Shown here piece after piece: positions 1-7,944 of a stretch of 22,096 nt of DNA (its first letter is position 1; each line of letters begins with the position of its first letter). The stretch lies in assembly GCA_011763485.2 (NCBI GenBank), contig JAANSK020261160.1, forward strand, positions 1-22,096. Direction: 5' to 3'. Both the position numbers and the translations under genes were made by a program. Source of the stretch: Isoetes engelmannii. Its lineage: Eukaryota; Streptophyta; Lycopodiopsida; Isoetales; Isoetaceae. Below the pieces are notes generated by a model. The model searched no databases, was not told the origin of the DNA, and worked only from the letters and a program-made list of their open reading frames with translations.

Positions 1-1
1 T

Positions 2-871
2 GATGACAGGCTTGATCTTGTCCCTCCTACTAATTTTGACATTGGACATCTCTATAAGTGTGGCTTACCAAGGCTTGTTGCACCTTCTGAGTTTCCAGAT
101 CCAAGCAGCAGTGATAGGATCTTATCTGCAGTTAAAACATGGCAAGTCACATGTAACATTACGACATCAAGTGATAACAGAAAGTGCTGCGTTTCTTTCT
201 CTGCCTACTATAATGATTCAATTCTTCCTTGCAAACCCTGCTCATGTGGATGTACTGATATAGTGAGACAGACATGCAATGCAAATTCAGAGGCATTATT
301 AATATCTCCAGACACTCTGTTACTTCCCTCAGATAACAGGACTTCAAAAGCACTGGAATGGGCAAAACTGAAGCAGTTTCCAGTGCCTTCACCATTGCCA
401 TGCAATGACTACTGTGGTGTAATGGTGAATTGGCATATTGTGGGTGATTTTCAAGATGGATGGAGCGTGCGCATGACCATCTTTAACTGGAACCCTGATG
501 CCGTTGCTAACTGGTTTGCTGCAGTTGAGCTTGACAAAGCCATGCCAGGATATGAAAAGGTTTATTCCTTCAATGGCACCTTGGTTCCTGGCATGAATAA
601 TACACTGTACATGCAGGGAATAAAGAATTACATGGACTATTTACCAGGCATGGCCAAGAATGATGCTGGGAAAGTTCAGTCTGTCATATCTTTCAAGAAA
701 GCTAAGACTCCCAACATCAATGTCTCTTCTTGGGATGGATTTCCTAGCAGAGTTTTCTTTAATGGTGATGAATGCGTCATACCTGACATGTTGCCTGCAT
801 CAAGCGGATTCAAAACCCTTCCCAAAACACTGGTAGGGTGCTTCTTTATACTGCTCTTCTTTATATGGTAG
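2..871 (+). CDS. COBRA-like GPI-anchored protein, COBL7/COBL10 type (3' part only)
   Basis: Open frame running in from the left edge and ending in a stop at 869-871; 289 residues are visible. It lines up without gaps over nearly its whole length with the C-terminal part of the complete paralogue at 7945-9985. Visible family features are the RKCCVSF motif, the CKPCSCGC cysteine cluster, the DGWSVRMTIFNW block, several N-glycosylation sites (for example NNT and NVS) and a hydrophobic C-terminal tail after small residues (ASSG), which fits a GPI-attachment signal. COBRA-like proteins are extracellular, plasma-membrane-anchored proteins that influence cellulose deposition and wall assembly; the long COBL7/10 subgroup is partly linked to pollen-tube and tip growth. 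The signal peptide and N-terminal domain lie outside the window. No disruption is seen in the visible part, so this is probably a functional gene cut by the window edge. Confidence 0.93.
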   Translation, partial: DDRLDLVPPTNFDIGHLYKCGLPRLVAPSEFPDPSSSDRILSAVKTWQVTCNITTSSDNRKCCVSFSAYYNDSILPCKPCSCGCTDIVRQTCNANSEALLISPDTLLLPSDNRTSKALEWAKLKQFPVPSPLPCNDYCGVMVNWHIVGDFQDGWSVRMTIFNWNPDAVANWFAAVELDKAMPGYEKVYSFNGTLVPGMNNTLYMQGIKNYMDYLPGMAKNDAGKVQSVISFKKAKTPNINVSSWDGFPSRVFFNGDECVIPDMLPASSGFKTLPKTLVGCFFILLFFIW

Positions 872-910
872 GAAGAAAGACCTTTTGTATCCTGGTATAT
901 TTTTTTGCTC

Positions 911-1094
911 GATCTTTAAGCCCTTCCACATTGAGATTATGGCTGCTGTAGATATTTGATCAAAAAAAATTCATGGAAATCGTGCTTTCCCTCCATCTTT
1001 AAGTCCTTCCATGCCATTGTACTAGGAAGCGTTTTGGTTAGCTATGCCTGCTGTAAATATTTTGATCAGAATAAATTTATGGAAATCGTGATTC
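911..1094 (+). repeat. Imperfect tandem duplication in the 3' flank/3' UTR of the first COBRA-like gene
   Basis: Two diverged units, 911-990 and 994-1094. Both begin with a CTTTAAG(C/T)CCTTCCA block, share a GCCTGCTGTA- or GGCTGCTGTAGAT-like block with TTTGATCA, and end with ATGGAAATCGTG. The second unit carries about 20 extra bases in its middle. An AATAAA at 1070-1075 in the second unit could be a poly(A) signal for the upstream gene. Confidence 0.75.
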
Positions 1095-1739
1095 TAAACG
1101 TGCTAGGCGTACCTATTATTTCATCGCTCCGATGTAGGACCAGGTTCTTGTGAAGGTAAACTGTGCCTAAAGCATAAGCATAGAAATATATTATAAACGG
1201 GATGCATGTAGAGCGAGCAGAAACAGAGAAACCTTGTATGAACCCGGGAAGCCCTTTTCGACCAGGCCTTCCCAAGGTGGTCCACAGTCAAGTCAAAGTT
1301 AGCATCAGCTAGTTTTAAGGAAATGTTATAACAATACCCTTGTATTTTGTTTAAATTATCAAAACGCCCCTATGATACTACATCGGATGCGCCAACCGCT
1401 AGTCCAAAAACCCATACCTAGGTTAGGGTTTGTGTCGCCTCTAGATCCGACAGAAGCAGCGACGTCCAGCATCATCTTCGATGGGTTATAATGTGAGATC
1501 TGGTTCATTCAGATTCTGAACTGTAGTAGAGGTTTTGAACTCTACAAGTTTGAAGTGCAGTTACATCTTACTACAGAGCTTGTTACTCAGGTTCTGAAGC
1601 TTCCCTACAGTTTGATCTTCTCTCACGTTTAACAGTTTAACAGGCAGTAGATTTTAGAGTCTCGTACCTCCTCAAAGAGGGGAACTAGCAACTTGATCCT
1701 TCTTATCAATTGAGCACAAGTGATTGCAACAATTTTTGA
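1095..1739. other. Intergenic stretch without an assigned gene
   Basis: No open frame or splice-consistent exon was convincing here. A slightly GC-richer patch around 1380-1480 with a TAGGGTTTG-like segment looks like a plant 5' UTR, but no coding exon follows on the + strand. A short inverted repeat (CATGAATATAAATTCATG) lies at about 1756-1773, just past this stretch and close to the edge of the retroelement fossil. Confidence 0.4.
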
Positions 1740-3520
1740 AAATCTTATTCCTTACATGAATATAAATTCATGTAAAAAACAAGGCTTGGGGTTATATTAA
1801 GGAGACAAGTCCAGTTGTAATTTTTAAGAATAGAATAGAGTTTTTATCATCCACAGAAACCAAGTAGCCTATGGGACCTAAAAAACAAGGAGAGTTGTAA
1901 TTTTTTAAGTGAAGTAACAGCAAATACCGGATTAGCCCTCTCAAAGAACCTCTTCTCCCTATATATTCTTGATCATTATAGTCCTTAATTTGGCATCTTG
2001 AACAGAATTTCAGTAATCGACATGTAGTTTCAGAATGCCCAATAGATCCACAATACTCACAAGCAATAAATTGAACCTCCCTTGGCTTCTCACCAACTGT
2101 AAGCTTAGAAACCTTGACTGCAATATCCTCTATTTGCTTATGCTCTAGAGAAGCAACTTCATGAACGTATCCCAGCTTATCTTCCACCTTGAGAGCATAC
2201 TTTTATGCCTCTGCCAAAGAACTAGGTTGTTTAGCCTTCACCTTATGAGAAATAGCTCTTTTCAGCCCCTTCACATACCATTGGATATTCATTTCATCAC
2301 TCCTTGCAATCTTCCAATGAACTACAGTTTTAAGAACCACAATATACCTCTGATTATACTCCCTTATTGATTTATCCTCCTTTTGTGAGAAATTGGTCCA
2401 CCTTTCCATGGTCTTATCCTTACTATGAACTTCTTGATAATTAGCAGAGAATGCTTCCTTCAATTCTGGGTATGTAAAGGTAGCTGGCTGGGCTTGTGCC
2501 CATTCTTCCACTAAATCTTGCAAAGAACTTTGAAACCAAAGCAAATAATCATCACCGGTAATAATCATCACCGATAACTTACATTGCTGGCAATACCTCT
2601 CAAACTTCACAATATGCTTCAAAGGATCCCCATCTACTAGATCATCAAATTTTGGAATGCCCAATGTCTGAAGACCCCACACCATTGGTGGTATTACAAC
2701 CATATCTGCCTCTTCTTGATCTTCTTGGAATTGTAAAAACGTTGAATCTCCTTGCAATTTGGAAAGCAAAATCGGATTAGCTTCTAGATAGGTAAATGGA
2801 ATTACAATCTCAGAATTAGATCTCAAATCTGCTCCCGAATCTGAAAACGAAATTGGATCTTGATGAAATTTTGAGCTAACTTTTGTTACGATTGAGCTTG
2901 GTAGAATCTCTTTCTGCATAAAACTATGATCCCCTTGTCAAATTATGACCCACAAATCACTTATGGCAAAATCCCTTCTCACAAAGAATTGCTCCTCAAT
3001 GGTGTCATTCTTTACCGACAATCACCAATACCAATGGTAACAACTTCTCTTACAATGGAAACTATTGCCAAATAATGGAATTGCACCGTGGTCACCAAAT
3101 TGTTAGAGCCTGAACTCCAACCTCGCAAGAAAGATGAAAACCCAGTAATCCAAGCTCCAAGCTTCATTCTACAATATCTATGCAATGCACAACACAAAGA
3201 AACATAATCTCCATAGCTAGATCAACAACAATCTGCTATCATATACCGCCTCTTTCTGCTCAGGTAGATAGAACAGAGTATCCTCCCAATGCATACGTGC
3301 ATGTGCATATATACATGTGTATACTCCACATGTATGACCATGTATGCCACAGAGGTGACACGATGGTCCCATATACCACCCCAACACTTGTAAATAGTGG
3401 GTTGTGGTACAAAAGCTGGACCTGAATAGGAAGGAGAGAATGCCTCAAATAATCCCACTACTATAAGAACACTCCACTTCCGCATTATAACTACTCCCAT
3501 TTGGCTGCCCTAAAGGTTTC
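1740..3520 (-). mobile_element. LTR-retrotransposon fossil, gag portion plus one probable LTR
   Basis: On the - strand a gag-type polyprotein relic runs from about 2919 to about 1800. It has a capsid-like core (DGDPLKHIVKFERYC, then a long stretch of the plant Retrotrans_gag type around REYNQRY) followed by a CCHC zinc knuckle of the form CxxCxxxGHxxxxC near 2030-2065. Upstream of gag on the same strand, sequence at 3101 ends with CTCTAACA, which would be the inner end of a 5' LTR; a TTTGGTGACC stretch follows as a candidate primer-binding region. The outer LTR end is not clear (about 3500-3530). No protease, reverse transcriptase, integrase or second LTR is recognised, so this is a truncated, broken copy. 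Ty3/Gypsy-like affiliation is inferred from the gag style only. Both boundaries are approximate. Confidence 0.75.
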
Positions 3521-3549
3521 ATTAAAATACAAATATTCCTTCCTTTTAA

Positions 3550-4017
3550 AAATACAGATATTCCTTCTCTTCAAAAGGTATTTCAAAGAATTGTTCCATT
3601 GCTTGCATCATGCATCATTCCTGCTAGAACAAAAGAAGACACTCCATGATTAATCATCTGATTTAGGGAAAAAAGAATCCCAATTTAGAACAAATAAGCA
3701 GGTCCCTATATCTGGCAAAAGAAACCCACCTGGAAAAATCCCCAATTTTCGCAAGCTTCTGCAATTTCTTGGATCACTTGAGCATGGCGTAGAGTATGAA
3801 AATCTGCGAGGTAAATGACTGCAATTTGAGGACCGTCGGTAGATTCCTCCAAGCTGGATATGGTCCTCACAGAAGGAGGAGCTAAGTAACAACCCGGCAA
3901 CTTGCGCAGATTTTAGCCTGTAGAATCAAGCATGGCGTTCACTCCCTTGAGATTTTTTCTAAACTGGATAAACTCCTCCATGCTCATGCTCATGCTCATG
4001 CTCATGCTCGTGCTCAT
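3550..4017 (-). pseudogene. 2-oxoglutarate/Fe(II)-dependent dioxygenase gene fragment (DMR6/flavanone-hydroxylase-like N-terminus), broken
   Basis: Exon 1 can be read on the - strand from an ATG at 4017 to 3730, in phase with a donor GTGGGT. An intron of 72 bp (3658-3729) ends in TCAG, and exon 2 starts at 3657. Exon 1 carries the DIOX_N signature (VIYLADFH for the usual VIDLADFH, then IAEACENWGFFQ) and exon 2 continues MINHGVSSFVL, then a QFFEIPFEEKE segment. That pattern is the N-terminal third of plant 2OG oxygenases. The fragment is broken: an in-frame TAA falls after codon 34 of exon 1, the Asp of VIDL is Tyr, and a frame change separates MMHDAS from EQFFEIP in exon 2. Nothing of the iron-binding HxD...H domain is present; homology stops at about 3550, close to the LTR fossil. 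Retention of the intron argues against a processed copy. The family is sure; the subfamily is not. Confidence 0.8.
3978..4017 (-). repeat. Hexanucleotide repeat coding for Met-Ser at the start of the dioxygenase relic
   Basis: About six GCTCAT units on the + strand (ATGAGC on the - strand), one of them altered to GCTCGT. In the frame of the relic they encode a run of Met-Ser pairs preceding MEEFIQF, so any of several ATGs could have been the original start. The innermost Met is closest to the usual family start. Confidence 0.8.
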
Positions 4018-4203
4018 ACTGCCTTGCTTAGTGAACTACCTAGCTGCTGAAACAAATGAGTGAAAAACTGCAGCTCAATAGTCTAACCTCTGGCATAAAA
4101 TTCGGATATGGTGTAGATAACGGTCTGGTTTATTTTTTCCCTGGCATTCTTCGGTAGTGGCTACAAGCTTCAAAACTACCTTTACTCGGAAGCCCGTATG
4201 TCT
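4018..4203. other. Short spacer, no feature seen
   Basis: Unique-looking sequence between the dioxygenase relic and the fold-back element. No coding signal or repeat was recognised. Confidence 0.4.
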
Positions 4204-4669
4204 CACATGTGATGTGGCTTATCCCGCCACGAATGTGGCTAATCTGCCGACCCGATATCAGCCATGTTGAACTACGCGGTTTGAAACTCAAAAATCAACT
4301 ACTTTTGCTTTTGCCCATTTTTTTTATCGATCCTCAAATCTCTTCCTCTCTTCATCAATCTGGCATTAAAGGGATAGACAAAGCGATTGAGATGCTTTTT
4401 AAACCGGATCAAACCGCCCATGGAGCAGCAAGAACCATGTGATCAATTTTTTTGCCTTGCCTCGCAATTCTACTCTTGGTTTTTTGGATGGATTAACCAT
4501 TTTTTGGCCGGATTTACCAGTTCTTTTGCCGGATTAACCACCTGGTTGATATGGGATGGCTGAATTAACCACTCTGGTTGATATTGGACGACCGGATTAA
4601 TCACCCTGGCTGATATCGGGTGGCCGGATTAACCACCCCTTTGTGGCCGGATTAACCACATCACGGGTG
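4204..4669. mobile_element. Fold-back/MITE-like element with about 60-bp inverted ends and an expanded minisatellite arm
   Basis: The left end (4204-4263) and the reverse complement of the right end (4608-4669) match over about 60 bp with a few substitutions and one short indel, both running from GTGATGTGG to a shared CCCGATATCAGCC. The right arm is extended inward (about 4487-4669) by roughly seven copies of a GGATTAACCAC-type unit, several followed by GGTTGATAT. The centre (4264-4486) is unrelated AT-rich DNA with no transposase. I could not find a convincing target-site duplication, so the superfamily is left open. Confidence 0.7.
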
Positions 4670-4766
4670 ATATATATACAGAGTTCCCCTTTATTTTGTT
4701 GTTCGTTTACATCTAATCTGTCTCCACTGTTAAAACTCTTGTAGGTTTCTCTTTTTTTTCCTTCAA

Positions 4767-4830
4767 TTAACCTCTCTATTATAATTATTATAATAGAGAG
4801 GTTAAGGAACAGAGTAATTACTCTGTTCCT
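4767..4830. repeat. Two abutting perfect palindromes
   Basis: 4767-4805 is a perfect inverted repeat with 18-nt arms (TTAACCTCTCTATTATAA) around a 3-nt centre. 4805-4830 is a perfect 26-nt palindrome built on AGGAACAGAGTAA and its reverse complement. They share one base and would form two neighbouring cruciforms or hairpins. Confidence 0.9.
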
Positions 4831-4904
4831 AGCCTCTGATCTTTCAAAATCACGCAAATCTCTTTTCTCATCTTACAATCTCAAAAATATTTATGCATCA
4901 CCCT

Positions 4905-4960
4905 GTTTGCTATGTTTCATGACCTATGTTTCATGTTTGCTATGTTTCATGACCTTGTTT
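4905..4960. repeat. Short direct repeats of TATGTTTCATG
   Basis: TGTTTGCTATGTTTCATGAC occurs twice about 30 bp apart, with an extra partial copy between them. This looks like a simple slippage array in otherwise unremarkable AT-rich DNA. Confidence 0.6.
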
Positions 4961-5004
4961 GCTTCATTTTTTGGTATAAAGCAGCGGTATACTTATGTTA
5001 GTAG

Positions 5005-5300
5005 TTTTTTTTTTTTTTGAAAGACATCATTCTATTCATCATCACATCATGAGTACATTCTACATCACTTTATTCTACATATCACATGGAAGCCAATCCA
5101 CTACCTAGGCGCGATATGCTAGGAGCTGCTTTGCATGTGATTATCAAGTACATATGACAGGTTTAAGGTCTCTACCACAGGACCGGTTGGTCAATACATG
5201 AACCCGTGACCTCGGGGCAATGGATTTTTAGGTCCCCATTATTAGACCAATATTGGCCAGGTTTGAACCCGTGACCTCGGGTGTGGCGGTTTAAGCTTCT
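5005..5300 (-). mobile_element. SINE-like retroposon with poly(A) tail (tentative)
   Basis: Read on the - strand, the piece ends in a pure A run (T run at 5005-5018 on +) preceded by a GAATGATGTCTTTC-type 3' end. Near its 5' side it carries GGTCACGGGTTCAAACC at about 5263-5279, which resembles a Pol III B box (GGTTCRANNCC). The same CGAGGTCACGGGTTCA block recurs at about 5201-5217, so the head seems partly duplicated. No clear A box and no target-site duplication were found, so a LINE-type or other retroposon remains possible. Confidence 0.38.
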
Positions 5301-5478
5301 TGCAGTCATTTTCCATAGGTTGTCTTCTTGGTTTCTTGAGCTCCAATCCCATGAGTAGCCCGGTATCATCTGTGTTAAATTTGTTGAAAATTGTTGTAAC
5401 CAGGAGTGCGGAATTGTATTGCCAGTTTCCATTCTGTAATGTAGTGAAATGCCTTGTGGCAGCATATACCTCATCTTC
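5242..5478 (-). other. Exon-like open frame of unknown identity
   Basis: On the - strand an acceptor-like pyrimidine run ending in GTAG leads into a 78-codon open frame starting EDEVYAATRHFTTL and containing WQYNSALLVTTIFNKF and DDTGLLMGLELKKP. It runs through into the SINE-like block before a stop at 5242-5244. The composition looks like real protein, unlike its neighbours, but I do not recognise the family. It may be a captured gene fragment or chance. Confidence 0.3.
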
Positions 5479-5704
5479 CTACAAAAAAAAAAAAAGCGAC
5501 CTTTCCTTAACCAGTTATCTAGAGATTTTCATTCCAGGAATGGATCTTAGACATTGATTCAAGCAAGAACAAGGCAGCTATGGGCTGTGATAACTTAGCC
5601 TGAGTTGTTATCATCATAACAGTCTCTAACAGCTTGTTATCACCATAATAGTTATTATCATAATTGTGTCCGAATAAAAATCTCTTCCCAGACTGTTAAG
5701 GCTC

Positions 5705-5827
5705 ATAACAGCCTCTACACGGGCCGTTATGGGCCAGGAGACGCCTCAGCCGTACTGCACATTGCGCGTGCTTGGATACATCCTCTGTCGTTTCCTGGCC
5801 CATAACGGCCCATATAGAGGATGTTAT
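5705..5827. repeat. Long hairpin: 38-bp inverted repeat around a 47-nt loop
   Basis: The arm 5705-5742 (core GGGCCGTTATGGGCCAGG) pairs with 5790-5827 (core CCTGGCCCATAACGGCCC) with only a few mismatches. The spacer is GC-rich. It could be a small MITE or a hairpin-RNA locus of microRNA-precursor size; no target-site duplication was identified. The 5' flank (5590-5700) contains several further ATAACAG/TTGTTATCA words, perhaps the degraded body of a larger element. Confidence 0.7.
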
Positions 5828-7530
5828 TCAGTCCATGTTGTATTGGGGAATGGGGACAAGATAATTTTATCCTATGTTTGTATATCCTACTAGTCAAAGT
5901 TAGAGTTACAACAACAAATATTATTCTAAGAACGCCTCTACTCTCAAATTCCTAAGCATTCAAGGGGGTGCCAACAAGTAGTACACCTACGAGAAGAATT
6001 ACAACAATTGTGCATTGGTAACGAAGGCTTGATTCTGAACATGATAAGAGAAAAAGATATTTTTGGACATATTGAACATGGAACGAAAAACAAAAAACAA
6101 AAAAAGCTCACGTATAAACCAACCATATTGGAAGGAGTGATGGTGAGGACGTGCCATTATAGTTTGGTGCCTCTATCGAGTTGATTACATTAATCAATGG
6201 TATTAAAATCTATTCACCTCTGCAAGCACCATAAAAGATAAAGATGAAGTATTTTAACATCACGCCACAACGAGTGCTTTTGGCAACATGCCTAACAACT
6301 AGTCTACAAGTAAATATAGAGAATTTACATCTAGAATAGAGTATTTTGAACAAAGAAGAAAGAGAACAAAAGAAAAAAGAGTGAAACCATGGACGCTGAA
6401 GTAGAACAAAAGCACCCACATTCTTTTTTTAACTTTTTTTTCTAAGTCCAGCTATGCAACCAAAGAAAACAAGCACGTCCGACTTCACGATGCCCCACGA
6501 TTTCTTCTTCATCAAACAATTGGATGCATAAGCTTTGATGAATCTTCAAGTTTTCAGGGACCCAAGTTGCTCTTCCTTTGAGGCGGCCAAATCCGACATC
6601 TTCAAACGTCTTGTATGTGAATTTCTTTTTAGATCTGCGAAATCCAAACCCATATAAGGCCTATGCTATACATTCACAAATGCATTTTGTTTTATCTTTG
6701 TGTATTCCGAAGCCAAGTTTTAGCAAGGGAATGGTTGATAAACTTGTTATAGTTCATTGCTAGCTTTCTATGCAATTATACGTGTTTAGTTCAAGTGTGA
6801 ACAATGTTGGTATTTGAATGCATCAAGAGTACTTCCTTTTTTCTTGTAAAGTTTGAACATGTGCAATTCCACATGTGTATGGCCATTGACTCCTTGCCCC
6901 AAAACACCGATTCTTTCGGTGAAGGGTTAGATTATTTCTTTAGCTGTAGTTTTGTTCTTCGTATTTGACAACTTCTCATTTGACAAGGTTTCTAGCTGCA
7001 TTGTATTCATTTAGACTTCACATCACTCAAAATGTCCATTTTTCCTATCTGTAAACAACGTCAGGATTGGGTCCTAGAATGCACGACCTAGTTTCATTCC
7101 CCCACAACATGAAAACTGGAGTTTACCTACTGAATTGAAGAATTTTACCTACTGAGTGGAATAAGAAGGATTTTGTAGACGAGATAGGCCCCCAGTTTCC
7201 GTGATGTACTAAAGGCTATAAGCTTTCTTTGAAACTTCTTTTTAGTTGTAATTATAATTATTATTATATATAAATTATAACTAATAATTATATATATGGT
7301 TTGCAATAGTACACTTCCTTCCCATGTCCTCTAGTACATCATACAAATGGAGTGAAGCCGCGTGGATGCAATCTAGAAGTTCAATGAATTCAACATGATA
7401 ATAGCTAAATTCTCCATCAAAGTTAGCAGCATAGCAATTTCTGCCTCAAAGTAGTCCTACTAGATCTAATATTTTATAGATTTATAAATGCTTTTCTCCC
7501 TCTTCTTGCCAGCTTTTTTTCTTTACCTAA
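5828..7530. other. Long AT-rich intergenic stretch
   Basis: No gene or clear transposon was recognised on either strand. The short frames present lack family motifs and splice support. An almost pure A/T tract at about 7247-7298 is a possible matrix-attachment or simple-repeat region. Confidence 0.45.
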
Positions 7531-7944
7531 CCTTTGATCAAACTTGGGATGTCTTTCTTTCGATTATTCTTCTTTTGCCAAAATGTCCAAATAGAACTTC
7601 CTGGCAAGCATCAAATGTGCCTAAATTTGAATAAATGTGGACGGCTGAGATTGGTTGGATTGTGTTGGAAGGCGATTTACCAATTCAAAAGAAGGAAAAA
7701 CAAATGGAGAAGAAGCTCAACAGAAGCAGCTCTTTCCGACGGCCAAAAACGCGCACGTTAGATCTCACGTCTTCAGGAGCGCGTTCTCCATGTCGTAAAA
7801 TAGCGTGTGGACACCTACAAACAGACTATTTCCAACAAGATATTGCTTCTTCCAAGCTCTTACCACAGATAAGTAAAAACCTCCCCTTCTCATCAAAATA
7901 GGCCCGCATAGAAGGATCAGACAGCACAGTCCACATTACTGCAA

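Noticed and set aside
3-263. An open frame with a hydrophobic start at the left edge
   Set aside because: It is a shadow frame of the COBRA-like CDS that starts at base 2; the conserved protein is in the other frame.
3290-3350. ATATACATGTG/CACATGTAT words suggesting a hairpin or regulatory array
   Set aside because: These are short alternating purine-pyrimidine words within the probable LTR; nothing beyond simple sequence could be shown.
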